Made by a program: the position numbers and the translations under genes
Source of the DNA: Arthrinium phaeospermum
Taxonomy: Eukaryota > Ascomycota > Sordariomycetes > Amphisphaeriales > Apiosporaceae
Direction of reading: 5' to 3'
Length of the DNA: 64,000 nt
Assembly: GCA_006503535.1 (NCBI GenBank)
Contig: QYRS01000003.1
Location: 1 to 64,000, forward strand
The notes under the pieces: model-generated
Seen by the model: only the letters and a program-made list of their open reading frames with translations
Told to the model about the DNA's origin: nothing
The model's database searches: none
In this document: one piece after another, positions 12,864 through 28,269 of the stretch
How the letters are laid out: every line of letters starts with the position of its first letter
Position numbering within the stretch: the first letter of the stretch is position 1

Positions 12864-15800
12864 AATAATTAATAATTATAATATATTATTATAATTAAAT
12901 AGTTATTAAATTTAAAAAATCGATAATTATTAAATTAAATTTTTAATTTTATATATAAAATAAAACGATTCGAATAAATACGGCGTTTAATATTTTTTAA
13001 ATACTTTATATTTATTATATAACGAATAATTAACGAGAAACGAAAAAAATAAATAATTATCGATTTAGAATTTATTAATTATATTACGGTATTTAATTTA
13101 TATTTATTATTAATTATTATTAAAATAATTATATTAATTTAAAAGAAATAATTCGTTATTTTTATTAATAAAATAAAATATTTTTATTAATTATTTATAA
13201 TAATAAAATATTATAATAAAATATTTATTATTTTCTTATATAAATTAAAAATTTTAAATATTATATTAATAAAGTTTAAAAATTTATCGATATTCGCTTA
13301 ACGATTTTTAAATTATAAATTAATAAATATATTATTTATAAAATATATATTAATAATATAATTATTTTTAACGATTTAATTAAATAATATTTTAATTATT
13401 TTTTTTAAGTTTTTTAATAATTTAAAAAAATTAAAATAATTTTAATATTAAAAAGTTATTTTTAAATTATTTAATAATTTATTTATTTAAATTTATTATT
13501 AATAAAAATAACATTTCGATCTTTAATAATAAAACGAAGGTAATAATTAAATTATAATATTTAAATAAGTTTAATAAGTTAAAGAATTATATCGGTATAA
13601 TCGGGTTTCTTTAACGATTTATTTTTTAATATTTATAACAAAATTAATTTTTTTAAAAAAAACGGATTTACTAATTAAAAATAAAGATAAAAAACGAATA
13701 TTTCAAACGGTTATAAAACGAAAAAATTAAATAAAATGGTAATTTTTAATTCGATAATTAATAAATAAAAAACTTTTAAAATATTTTAAATTTAATTAAT
13801 TAAAACCTATTATTTAATTTATTAAAACCCGAATGAAATATTTTTTATTAAATTTAATATTTTAAATGAACGAAGATACGAAATCGTAATTTTTATTTTT
13901 TTAAAAAATAAAATAATATAACGATTAATATTAACGATATTCGATTTATTATTTATATAAATAAATTTTTAACGAAAACTAAATTAAAATATTAAATAAT
14001 TAAATTAAAAGTTTTATATTTAATATAAACTTATTATAAAAAATAAATCGAAATATAATTTTATATATTTTAGTTATTATTTTAATTAATTATAAATCGA
14101 TAAAAAAGCTATTAAATAATTTTTATTAAAATTTATAAATTTAATAAAAAATAATTTATAATTAATAGTAATTTTTTTATATTTATTAAAATATAATTAA
14201 ATATTTAATATATATTTAATTAAATAAACGTAATTTTAAATATTTTTTTTTAATTATTAATATAATCGTTTTTTAATAATAAAGCGATCGCGTATAATAA
14301 AATAATTTTAATATTAAATAATATAATTAATAATTTTATATATTCGGTTTTAATAGAAATATAAATCGATAAAATATAAAAAATTAAATTGATTATAAAT
14401 TATAAAAACGATTAAAAATAAAAGCGACTTATTAATAAAATATAAAATTAAAATCGTTAAAAGGTATTTTAAAAAAAAGTTAATAAATAAAATCGAATAA
14501 ATTAAATTTCTAATATTATTTAATTAATAAATTATTTTATTTAAAAAAAGCTTTAAACGAATAAAAATTATATATATTAAAAAATTATATAATTAACTTT
14601 TTAATAAAAATTTATAATATAAAGTATTATTTAAATATAAAACGTATTATATAAACTTAAAAGATTTATTATTGAAAAATTAAAATAATTAATTTTAATT
14701 TATTTTAAATATTACTTGGAATATCGAAATAATTAAAAAAATAATAGGAAGAAAATAGGCTTTTTATAATTAATAAAATAATCGGAATAATCGTTTAAAA
14801 ATATTATATAAAGCTTTATTATAACGTTACCTTAGGTTTTAATGAAAAATTTATTTTAATAAATAATCGAATTTTAATTTATTAATTTTATTTTAATAAT
14901 TATTTATTAATTATTTAAAAACCGGATTTTAATTTTTAATAATATTAAATATATAACCGAAATATAAATTAATTTAATCGTTCTATAATTATTGTTAATA
15001 AATTAAAATATTTCGAAAAAAGTAATATCGAATTATAACTTAAAATTTATTTTAATATTTTAAAAAATATTATAAATAAAATTAAATGTTAAATTAATAA
15101 TAAATATAACGTAATATAAATAAATAAATAAATAAAGTAAAAAAACGAACCTTAAAATAAATATAACGATTCGTTTTTATATTACAACGTAAAATATTTT
15201 ATAAATAAAAATTATATTAGTATTATAATTTAATTTAAATAACTTTTTTTAATTATATTAAAAAGAAATTTTAATAAAGTTATTTTTAAATTTAAATCGA
15301 AAAAATTTTTATTAATAATAAAAATTTTAATAAAATAACTCGATTATAATATAATAAAAAAAATATATTAATAAAAAGCGAAATTAATAATAAATTTTAT
15401 AATTAACGCGATAAAAATTAAATATAATAAGGAACGTTAATATTATTATTTTAATATTAAAAATAAAGTTTATTTTTATTTTTATAAAAATTATAAATTA
15501 TTTAAAAATAAATTTTTAAAATAATTATAATAAAGAATTAATTTATTTATAATAATTAAATAAATAAAAGATTTTATTTATTAATTTATTTTTTTATATT
15601 TATAAAAAATTTATTAAATAATTTTAATAATTTATTTTTATTTCGTATTATAAAAAGGCGATTTATTTAATTAAACGAAGTCTTTTTTAATTAAAATATT
15701 AATCGAAGGTAATAATAAAATTTAATATTTATTTAAAATTAAAAAATTAATAAACCGACGTATAACGAAAATAATCGGCGATTTAAAATTAAAATATTTT

Positions 15801-17890
15801 ATTTATTAAAAAAGTTATAATTTAGTATTTAATTAATAATATTTATAAAAGATTTTAATAAAAAATATATTAAATATAAAAAATTTTTAATAAATTAAAT
15901 AAATTATTTTTAAATAAACTTTAAAAAAATATATAAAAATTGACGGATAAAAAAATTAAAACGAATAATAATTTTAATATTATTAATAATTAATATCGTA
16001 GTTTAATAAAAGAATAAACCGAAAAAAGCTATAATAATTTTATAATAAATAAATAAATAATTTTAAATAAAATATATAATTTTATATATTAATTAAAACT
16101 TTATAAGATTTAATTAATATAAATATTTTTATAATAAATAAAATTAAAGTATTTATTATTAAAATAAATAAATAAGTTTTAATTATATATATAAAAATAA
16201 ACCTTTAAAAATAAAAATTTATTTTTATTATTAATTATATTTTAATTTAAAATAATTAAATAAGTAATAAATATTTTTAATAAAATAAATAATTATTTTA
16301 ATATTATTTTATTATCGATTAAAAAAAAAGTAATTATAATAAATTCTTAATTAAAGTAATAAAAAAATAAATAATATAATAATAATTTATCGATTTAATA
16401 AATTTAATTAATATTTTTTAATCGCGTTTTTTTTCCGTATTATGTTTATTATATATATTTTTATAAACTTTATTTATATAAAACTTAATAAAATAAATAA
16501 TAATTATATATTAAATTTAAATATAATAATTTAATATTATAACTTTTTTATAAAAATAAAATAATATTATATAATAAGCTTTATATAATTTTTTAATTTA
16601 AATATAATATTTAAATTAATATTATTAATAAATTAAATTATAAAAATTATATAAAAAAATTAAAAATAAAATAATTTATATTGTATTTAATATATTATTA
16701 ATTAATAATATAAATAATTAAAAAATTTATATTATAAAGAAATTAATAAATTTTAAATAAATATAAATTTAATATTTATTAAAATTAAATCTTTTAATTA
16801 TAAAAAATATTTAATTTATTTATTAATAATCGTTATTAATAATATAATATTTTATAAAGAATTAAAAATTAAATTATAAATATTTTTAACGTTATAATTT
16901 TAATAAAAAAATAAATAAAAATTAATAAAAATTTAAAATAAATTTTTAATACGATAAAAACGATATTAATATTATTATATAAACGAAAATTAAAAAATCA
17001 TTTTAATATTATTTTAAAAAAATATATAATTTAAAATTAAATTAATAACGAAAAAATTATTATTATATTTATAATAAATTTTATTCCGATTTAATTAATT
17101 TTTAATAATAAAATTTTTTAAATTATTTTTAAATAATTATAAAAAATAATTAAAAAAATGAAATAATTAAATAATTTAATATAAATTTAATATTATAAAT
17201 TTTTTCTTTTTAATAATTAATTTAAAAATATTATAAATAAATAACGATATAAATAAAAGTTTTAAAATATTTTATAATTATTAAAAATATTTTAATAAAT
17301 ATATAATTTAAAAATTATTAAAAAATAAATAAAATAAAAAAACCTTTAATTTTAATAAATAATATTAATATTAATATATATATTAAATAATAATTAAAAA
17401 TTAATTAAATATATTTTTATTTTATATATTAATAAAAGAATTAATAAAAATATTTAATAAAAAAAATTTTATAAATAATAATTTATTTAAATATTATTTT
17501 TAAATTATATAAATAATCGTATAAAAATATAAATAAATAAAAATTAGAACTTTATAAATTTAAAAATAAATTTCGAAATAACTTTTTTATTATTTTAAAT
17601 AAATTAAAAATAATCGATTTTATATTTAATAATGAAAAAATAATATTTTATTTAAATATAAATATATAAAAAATAATATTATATATTTTATAATAATCGA
17701 ATAAAATTTAAATAAAAATAATAAGTTTAAAAATTTAATATAAAATATAAAATTTATTATTAATAAAAAATTTAAATAACTTTTAAATTAAATATTATAA
17801 ATTTAAATAATTTAATAATAATAATTAATAATTATTAAAATTATATTATTAATATTAAAATTAATATTAATAAATTAAAAATTAATAAAA
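12864..17890 (+). mobile_element. R copy 1 body, downstream segment
   Basis: About 5 kb co-linear with 22290-27190 of copy 2, more heavily mutated. It ends exactly where copy 2 is inserted: the last five bases, TAAAA (17886-17890), are the left half of that insertion's target duplication. Confidence 0.72.
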
Positions 17891-18014
17891 TATAGGGTTT
17901 CCCTATATAACGAGCTAAACTAGCTAGGTAAACTAGCTTTGTTCTCATTCCTCGTTAAACGAGGTAATCCATTTTTATTTCCTCTCACTTATTTAATTAT
18001 ATCTAGGCTTTATA
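17891..18014 (+). repeat. 5' LTR of R copy 2
   Basis: Starts TATAGGGTTTCCC and ends GGCTTTATA. It keeps more C and G than the other two LTR copies and is the best guide to the ancestral LTR. Confidence 0.85.
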
Positions 18015-21000
18015 CTTAGTAATATTTCTCGATTTTATATTAAAGACGTTAACTTAATATTATAATATTAATATAAAATATTAAAACTTTATTTTATATT
18101 TTAAAAAAAGTTAACTTTCGTCGTTAATAAAAATTATAAAATAATAATAATAAACGACTAGTATAAATATCCTCTAAGCTTATAACAAGTATTTACTTCG
18201 ATAAAAATAATACTTTACATTAATTAATAAGCTAACAATTTAACGAATTAATAAAAATAATATTAGTAGTTTAAAACACTCTTATAAATATTAACTTACT
18301 TAATAAAACACGCTATTAAATATAACCTTCGTAACAGTTAATAATTAAATCCTATAAATAAACGAATTCTCTCTTAACTTTTCCCTAATTAATACTCTCC
18401 TTTATCCTTTATCTTTATTTAATTAAGTATATATATAAATAACGAATCGATTATTTAAAATAAGTATTTAAAAACGATAAACGAACGCGGAATATAGTAA
18501 TTTTAATTATTAAAAAAACTTATTATATTTTTAAAAAGAATAATTAAATTAATTTAATTCAGCGCGTTAACTCACGCGTTTTTATTCCCTGTAATAGTTT
18601 ACTCCGTAAAATCGGCATATAAACTCTAAATTATCCGATTACCTTATATTTATATTAAAAAACTACATTTTTTATAAATAAAATCTTATTAAATTATATT
18701 AAATCGCTGACTTTATTAATAACTATAAGGATTTAAATTATATTTTAAACTTATCGATAAAATAAATTACTATTATATTTAAATAAACGAATTAATTTAC
18801 TACCTTTCCATTAATTTAGTTAATAATACTTATAATAACAACCCAGTTATATACCTTCTTACGTAATTATATATATATCGTAACAAATTTAAAAAAATAT
18901 ATAAATAAGTCTTAAATTATATTTAATAATTCCTTGAAATAGAAATAATTTTTTAACCCCTATTATTATATAATTCTTTATTTAACGAGTCGTTTAACCT
19001 TAACTCTATATATTTAAATCGCTTTATAATTTAATTTAATAAATATTACGAAATTAATAAGCGAAATAATAAATCTCTTAATAATATTTTCCGAATTATT
19101 TATACCGAAAGGTAAAATACTCGTAATTATAATATATAACGAATTATTTAATAACCTATTAACGTTATTACCGTAACTTTTTAAAAAAAATTATAATTAA
19201 TTTAAATAAAAAATTAAAAAATAATTATTCTATCTCGATAAAGGAGTTATAAAAGATAACGACTCGCTATTAATACTTAATCCTTTTTTATTTAAATAAA
19301 GATTTAATAACGATTTATCCTTATTATTTAAAAATTTAATTAGCTTTAAAAACTCTATAAAATTAATTATAACTTTATTAAATAATAATAAAACCGGTAA
19401 TTATCCTAGCTAAAGTAATAATCGAAATAAACGAGGATTTAATAAGGATATATAAAAATAAATTAATAAAATAATTATAACCATAATTATAATAATTAAT
19501 TAGTTTAAAAAAGTATTAAATAGTTTTTTTCGTATAATAATAACCGTAGTATAATTAGTTTAATAAATATTAAATTATTAACGATTAAACTATAATTAAA
19601 AATTTGAAAATATTAAATATTTTATATTTAATATTAATATTTTTTATAACGAAAGCGATTATATAACGATTAGTTCGTATATTTATTAAAAAAATATATT
19701 TCTTTTATAGTTACCGTTCGAAATAATATAAATAATAATATTTAATAATGAACTATTTTTTTAATTAATTTTAAATAATTATTAAAAAGAGATGTATAAG
19801 TTTAATATAATTTATTAAACGATTTAATAAAAATATAAATAAAAATAATTTAAGATTTTACTTTTTTAAATTTAAGGGTAAATTTAAAATCTCGAAAGCC
19901 GAAGTATTACGTAATTTGTAAAACGTAGGTTTTATAATAATAATAATTTTAAACGGTTAATTAATTCGTTTATAAACTTTAGAGATCGTTTATAATTATA
20001 AAATTAAATAAATCGATTAATTTAATTTATTAGTTAAATTTAAAATAAGTTATATTTAGATTTTTAATAGTTTATTATTTGTTTAACCTTAAATATAAAT
20101 TTAGATATATTTTTAAGATATTTAAATAAAAAAGTAACGGCTTATAAAGAGTATTTATTATATAAATAAATAAATAGAGCTTTTTTTTTTAAGTTTCGTT
20201 TATTAAATCTTTAATTATTATAAAATAAAATCGTTTAATTAATAATTAAAGCCTTAGTTTAATAAAAAGTTTTACCGATACCTCTTATTATAAATTTCGT
20301 TAAAAATGATATAAATACGGCTAATTAAGCCTATAGCGATAAGCGATTACGTAATAATAATTAAAACTATAGATAAAATAATTTTAATAATAATTAAGGT
20401 TATAATAATTAAAATCGAGCTTAGTAAAAAAATAATCGAAATTATTTAAACCGCGATTAAAATAATTATTTAGGTTAAAATCGAGGGGTTAAAAAAGGTA
20501 ATAATCGCGAACGAGGATTTAATAATAGAGGCCGCGGCCGCGGCCGTTTCCGACGAGTATACCGCCCTTACCGATAAATATACCGTCGATAAATTAAACG
20601 CCTTAACCGATAAATAGCTTTTTTTAATAATAAAAAATAAGTATTTATTAATTATAATAACTTAAATATTAATAAATAAAAAAAAGAATTACTATAAAAA
20701 AGATATACTTTAACGAACGAAATAATTAATAAGAAAAAAAAATAATATTTTATTAATATTAAAAACGAGAATAAGATCGAAGTTTTCGTTTATTATAAAA
20801 ATATAAAAATAACTTTATAAAATTACGAAAAAAAAAAATATAAAAAATATAAAATTATATTACTTTAAAATTAAAATTATTTAACTATATATTTATTAAT
20901 AAATATATAAATTTTAAGCTTAATAACTAGGGTTTATATCGCGAAATAACGTAATAAGAAAAAATTAAAATAATTAAAGCGTCGAAAGAACCCTTATTAA

Positions 21001-24000
21001 AAGCGAATAATAACTTACCTCGTAAAAAAACTAAAATTAAAAATAAAGGTAAGGTATTATATATTAATAAAATAAAAAACTCTATATTATTAATATTATC
21101 TCGGTCGAATAATAATTAAAAACTATAAAATTTACTTTAACTAAAAGTTATATACTTAAACTTATAAAAAAACGAATCGTTAAATAAAATAAACCGGTAT
21201 ATTTATATAAAAATTAAGGTATTTACTTTAAAAAAAGTATTTATAATATATATTAATTTAGATATATCGATAATAATAACGAGTTAAAAATTTCTTAATA
21301 ACGTAATTAAAAAATATAAAGTTATAAAAATTAAGCCTTTCTTTTATATAAGTATAAAAAAATCGATAATTTTTACCGAAAAAGTATATATTATATTAAA
21401 AGCTGAAAAAATTGATAAAATTAATAAATAAAAAACAATTAAATTCCCTAGCGATATATAAATTATAAATAAGTTAACTCTTAATATTCTCTTAAAAATA
21501 CCTTAATTAAATTATATAAACGCGATTATTAATTATTTAAGAAAAAAACTAATATTATAGGCCGCCGATAACTTTATTCTCTTAATTAAATTCGAAAAAA
21601 AGCGGGTTTTAATAAAAAAACGAGTTAAAATTTAATTAAAAATAGTTATTCCACCGCGATTATTAATATTAATATTAATTAATTATATTAACTTGTTAAA
21701 AATTAAAAATAATAAATTAAAAAACTTTCTATTCTATATAAAAGCTCTTTACGTAGCGAACACGTTTTTATTATCCGAATCCTTAAAAATAATAATAATA
21801 ATTAACAATATAAATAAAGAAATTTCATTACTTAAAAATATAAAAATAAATTAAATAACGAATTTATATAATAAAATTATAATTAAATCTTTTAAGAATA
21901 AACGAATATAATAAAGGTAATATTAATAATTAACGAATTAAAAAATACCTTTAAAAAGGTAAATAACTTATATTAACTTTAAAATAAATTTTATACATTA
22001 AAAAAAGTTTTTTATATTTTAAATAAAGGAAATTTAACTATAAATAAGATATAAATAACGTTTAAAAATAATAAAATTAATTTAAATAAAAAACTATCGT
22101 AATTAAAAATAAATAAGTTTAACGATATTTATTAATAAAAACGAAGTATAAAATACGAATCGCCGTAATAAATCGCACTTTTATAATAAAGCGGTTATTT
22201 ATATAATAAATATAATAAATTATAATTTAATAAAGGTATTATAAAACTATTAAAAAAAGAGAAAATAATTATAAATTTAATAAATAATTAATAATTATAA
22301 CATATTATTATAATTAAATACCCGTTAAGTTTAAAAAATTAATAATTATTAAATTAAACCTTTAACTTTATATATAAAATAAAATAATTCGAATAGATAT
22401 AGCGCTTAACACCCTTTAAATACCTTATATTTATCGTATAATAAATAATTAATAAAAAATAAAAAACAAGTAATTATTAATTTAAAACTTATTAATTATA
22501 TTACGGTACTTAATTTATACCTATTATTAACTATTAATAAATAATCGCGTTAATTTAAAAAAAACGATTTATTACCTTTATTAACGAAATAAAATACTTT
22601 TATTAATTACTTATAATAATAAAGTATCGCGATAAAATATTTATTATTTCTTTATAAATTAAAAATTTCGAATATCGTATTAATAAGGTTTAAAAATTTA
22701 CCGATATTCGTTTAATAATTCTTAAATTAAAAACTAACGAATATATTATTTATAAAAGTATATATTAATAATAATTATTTTTAACGATTCGGCTAAATAA
22801 TATCTCGATTATTTTCGTTAAGTTTTTTAACGATTTAAAAAAATTAAAATAATTTTAACGTTAAAAAAATCGTTTTTAAATTATTTAGCGATCCGTTTAT
22901 TTAAATTTATCGTTAATAAAAATAATATTTTAACCTTTAACGATAAAACGGAAATAATAATTAAATTACGATATTTAAATAAGCTCGATAAATTAAAAAT
23001 TATATCGGTATAATCGGATTTTTTTAACGATTTATTCCTTAATATTTATAAAAATCTTACTTTTATAAAAAAAAAAAAAAACTTATTAATTAAAAATAAG
23101 AATAAAAAACGAATATTTAAAACGATTATAAGACGAAAGAAATAAATAATAACGATAACTTTCGATTCGATAATTAATAAATAAGAAACTTTTAAAATAT
23201 TTTAAGCTTAATTAATTAAAACCTATTATTTAATTTATTAAAACTTAAACGAAATATCTTTTATTAAGCTTAATACTTTAAAAAAACGAGGATATAAAAT
23301 CGTAATTTTTTACCTTTTAAAAAAATAAAAATATAATAATTAATATTAATAATATTCGACTTATTACTTATATAAATAAGATTTTAACGAAAATCGAATT
23401 AAAATATTAAATAATTAAATTAAAAGTTTTGTATTTAATATAAATTTACTATAAAAAACGAATTAAAATATAATCCTATATATTTAATTATCGTTCTAAT
23501 TAACTATAAATCAATAAAAAGGGTTATTAAGTAATCTTCGTTAAAATTTATAAATTTAATAAAAAATAATTTACGATTAATAGCAACTTCCTTATATTTA
23601 TTAAAATATAAACTAAATATTTAATATATACCTAATTAAATAAACGTAATCCCGGATACTTTCTCTTAATTACCAACGTAATCGTCTCTTAATAATAAAG
23701 TAATCGCGTGTAATAAAAAAACTTTAATATTAAATAATATAGTTAATAATTTTATATTTCGGCCTTAATAAAAATAAAAATCAACGAAACATAAAAGGTT
23801 AAATTTATCGTAAATTATAAAAATAACCGGAAATAAAAGCGGCTTATCGATAAAATATAAGACTGGAATTACCGAAAAGTATTTTAAAAAGGAAGCCAAT
23901 AAATAAGACCGGATAAGCCGGGTTTCTAATATTATCTAATCGATGGGTTATTTTATTTAAAAGAGGCTTTAAGCGAACGAAAACTATATATTAAAAAATT

Positions 24001-27000
24001 ATATAGCCGACCTTTTAATAAAAGCTTATAATATAAAATATTATTTTAATATAAAACGTATATTATATAAATTTAAAAGATTCGTTATTAAAAAATTAAG
24101 GTAATTAATTTTAATTTACTTTAAATATTACTCGAAATATCGAAATAATTAAAGAAATAATAAGAAAAAAATAAGCCTCTTATAACCGATAAAACGATTA
24201 AATAACCGTTTAAAAATATTATATAAAACTTTATTATAACGTTACCTTAAACCTTAATAAAAAATACATTTTAATAAGTAACCGGATTTTAATTTACTAA
24301 CTCTATCTTAATAATCATTTATTAATTATTTAAAAAATAAATTTTAATCCCCGATAATATTAAATATAATTAAAATATAAATTAATTTAATTATTATATA
24401 ATTATTATTAATAAATTAAAGTATTCCGAAGAAAATAATATTAAATTATAATTTAAAATTTATTTTAATATTTTAAAAAACGTTATAAATAAAGTTAAAT
24501 TTTAAATTAATAATAAATATAATATAATATAAATAAACGAACGAATAAAACGAAAAAATAAACTTCGAAATAAACGTAACGGTTCGTTTCTACATTACGG
24601 CGTTAAATATCTTATAAATAGAAATCGTACTAATATTACAATTTAATCTAAACAATTCCTTTTTAATCGTATTAAAAAGAAGTTTTAATAAGGTTATTTT
24701 TAAATTTAAGCCGAAAGGGATCCTATCGATAATAAAAATTTTAACAAAATAACTCGATTATAATATAATAAAAAAATATATAATAAAAAGCGAAATTAAT
24801 AATAAATTTTATAATTAATATAATAAAAATTAAATACGATAAAAAGCGTTAATATTATTATTTTAACGTTAAAAATAAGGTTTACTTTCGTTTTTATAAA
24901 AGTTATAAATTACTTAAAATAAATCTTTAAAATAATTATAATAAAAAATTAGTTCGTTTATAGTAATTAAACGAGTAAAAAATTTTACCTATAAACTTAA
25001 TTTTTCGCATTTATAAAAAATTTATCGAGTAATTTCGGTAACTCACCTTTACCTCGTATTATAAAAGGGCGACCTATTCGGTTAAATAAAGCCCCTTTTA
25101 ATTAAAATATTAATCGAAAATAATAACGAAACTTAATACTCGTTTAAAATTAAAAAATTAATAAATTAGCGTATAATAAAAATAACCGATAATTTAAAAT
25201 TAAAATATTTTATTTATTAAAAAAGCTATAATTTAGCGTTCGATTAATAATACTTACGAGAAATTTTAATAAAAAATATATCGAATATAATAAAAATTTA
25301 TAATAAATTAAATAAATTATTTTTAAATAAGTTTTAAAAAAAACGCATATAAAAACCAATAAATAAAAAAAAAAATAAATAACGATTTCAATATTATTAA
25401 TAATATTAATATCGTAATTTAACGAAGAAATAAGCCGAGAAAAGCTATAATAGCTTCGTAATAAATAAATAAATAATTTTTTTTAAATAAAACACGCGAC
25501 TTTATATATTAATTAAAACTTTACAGTATTTAATCGATATAAATACTTTTATAATAAATAAAATTAAAACATTTATTATTAAAATAAATAAATAACCTTT
25601 AATTATATAAATAAAAAATAAACCTTTAAAAAATAAAAAATTTATTTCTATTATTAATTATATTTTAATTTAAAGTAATTAAATAAATAATAAATACTTT
25701 TAATAGAATAAACAGCTACTTTAATATTATTTTACTATTAATCGAAAAAAAGTAATTATAATAAACTTTTAATCGAAACGATAAAAAACAGAATAATATA
25801 ATAATAATTTATCGATTTAATAAATTTAATTAATATTTTTTAATCGCACTTTCTTATCCGTATTACCTCTACTATATATCCTCTCAAAACCCATTTATAT
25901 AAAATCTAATAAAATAAATAATATTATATTAAATTTAAACATAATAATTTAATATTATAACCCTTTTATAAATATAAAATAACGCTATATAATAAACCTT
26001 ATATAATCTCCTAATTTAAATATAGCGATTAAATAAACGTTACCGATAGATTAAATTATAAAATTATAAAATAATTAAAAATAAAATAATTTATATCGCG
26101 TTTAATACATCACTAATTAATAATTATATTAAATAATTAAAAAGCTTATATCGTAAAGAAATTAATAAACTTTAAATAGATATGAATTTAGTACCTATTA
26201 AAATTAAGTCCCTCGATTAGAATAAATACACTTAATTTATTCATTAATAACTATTATTAATAATATAACGTCTTATAAAAACATTAAAACTTAAATTATA
26301 AATATTTTTAACGTTAAAATCTTAATAAAAATAATGAATAAAACTAATAAAAATTTCAAACAAACTCCTAATATAATAAAAATAATACCGATATTATTAT
26401 ATAAACGAAAACTAAAAACAATTTTAATATTATATTTTAAAAAAATATATAATTTAAAACTAAATTAATAATAAAAATCACTATTACATTTATAATAAAC
26501 TTTGTCCCGGCCTAATTAATTTCTAATAATAAAATTTTCTAAATTATTCGTAAATAACTATAAAAAATAATTAAAAAAAGCGAGGCGACCGAGTAATTTA
26601 ATATAAACTTAATATTATAAATCGTTTTCCCTTTAATAATTTAAAAACATTATAAATTAATAACAATATAAACAAAAATTTTAAAATACTACTTATAATT
26701 ATTAAAAACGCTTTAATAAAAACATAACTTAAATAAATCATTAAAAAACCAATAGAGTAAAAAATCCCTTAATTTTAATAAACTCTATAAATAATAACTT
26801 ATTTAAATATTATTCCTAAGCCGCGTAAATAACTATATAAAGATATAAATAAATAAAAATTAAAACCCTGTAAGTTTAAAATAAACCTTAAAATAACCCT
26901 TTTATTACTTTAAATAAATTAAAAGTAATTAATCTTATATTTAACAATTAAAAAACGGTACTTTATTTAAATATAAATAATATAAAAAGCAACACTATAT

Positions 27001-27756
27001 ATCTTATAATAATTAAATAAGAACTAAACGGGAATAACGGGTTTAAAAAATTAATACGGGATATAAAATCCACTATTAATAAATAAATTCGAATAACCCT
27101 TAAATTAAACACTATAAATCTAAATAACCTAACAATAATGATTAACGATTAATAAAATCGCATTATTAATATTAAAATTAATATTAATAATTAAAAGTTA
27201 ATAAAATTACCCGATAAATAGATATCGATAATTTAAAAATTAAAAATTTTACTTAATAAACTATAATAGATAACTTATAAACTAATATAACGAATTTAAT
27301 AAAAAGAATAGTTACCGTTAAAAAACGAATAAAAATAACATAAACGATATAAATAAATAATATCGAGGATAACTTTAATAAGTTAACGCTAAAGGATATA
27401 CCCCCACCGGTATTAAACAGACCTCGTTAAAGTAGATAGAAACGAATAATTAACTTAAAAAAAGGTTTTAACCTATATAAAACTCCCTTTCACTTAGAAA
27501 AAACTAAACGAATCGTATAGGATATATATAAATTTTTATAAAATAAAAGCCTTTTTTTCGATTAAAAAAAAATAATTTAACGATTAACTGATTAATAATT
27601 AAAAGAAAAGGGATAATTATAATATTTAAATAATTTATTTTTATTTTAAAACGAAGGCATATAAAATTAACTTTTTCTCTCCTTATATAAATTATATAAT
27701 AACGATAATATTAAGAACCGCGTAAATAAGCGATTCTCGTTTAAAAAAGGGGGAAA

Positions 27757-27880
27757 TATAGGGTTTCCCCATATAACGAATTAAATTAATTAAGTAAACT
27801 AGCTTCATTCTCATTCCTTATTAAACGAGGTAATTTATTTTTATTTCCTCTTACTTATTTAATTATACTTAAACTTTATA
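27757..27880 (+). repeat. 3' LTR of R copy 2
   Basis: Starts TATAGGGTTTCCCC directly after the polypurine tract and ends AAACTTTATA. Same length as the 5' LTR, with scattered transition differences. Confidence 0.85.
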
Positions 27881-27885
27881 TAAAA

Positions 27886-28269
27886 TTATTTAATAAATAA
27901 ATATTAATAATTTAAAAGTTAAAAACTTTATTTAATAAATTATAATAAATAATTTATAAATTAATATAATAAATTTAATAAAATAATAATTATTATTAAA
28001 AAATAAATAAAAATAATATAAATAATATAAATAAATAATATTAAAAATAACTTTAATAAATTAATATTAAAAAATATATTTTATTAATATTAAATAAATT
28101 TTATTAAATTAAACAAAAATAAATAATTAATTTAAAAAAAAATTTCAATTTATATAAAATTCTTTTTCGTTTAAAAAAAATTAAAAAATTATATAAAATA
28201 TATATAAATTTTCGTAAAATAAGGTTTTTTTTTATTAATTAAAAAAAGTTTAATAATTAATTAATTTTT
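27886..28269 (+). mobile_element. R copy 1, 3' remnant after the nested copy
   Basis: This matches 27212-27590 of copy 2 base for base apart from RIP changes. It is the continuation of copy 1 interrupted at 17890. The match stops where element X copy 5 begins. Confidence 0.75.

Larger units (their letters stand above)
17891..27880 (+). mobile_element. Element R copy 2, complete LTR retrotransposon
   Basis: A 9,990-bp element with 124-bp LTRs at 17891-18014 and 27757-27880, flanked by the 5-bp duplication TAAAA (17886-17890 and 27881-27885). A polypurine tract of six A, five G and three A (27743-27756) abuts the 3' LTR, as needed for plus-strand priming. The LTR ends read TA where TG and CA are expected, consistent with RIP. 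One short frame survives at 20531-20614 (28 codons, five alanines then VSDEYTALTDKYTVDKLNAL); it could be part of gag. I could not identify protease, reverse transcriptase or integrase motifs. Gypsy-type is possible but unproven. Confidence 0.82.
5518..28269 (+). mobile_element. Element R copy 1 (LTR retrotransposon), interrupted
   Basis: This is a large LTR retrotransposon. Its 5' LTR is at 5518-5641 and its body runs to 17890. The body resumes after the nested second copy, at 27886-28269, and is then cut by element X and lost. Co-linearity with copy 2 shows three insertions in the body: a SINE-like element (6333-6898) and two X copies (8246-9429 and 11678-12863). Removing these leaves about the same length as copy 2. 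Coding frames are destroyed and no reverse transcriptase motif could be read, so the superfamily is undetermined. Its own 3' LTR was not found. Confidence 0.75.
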
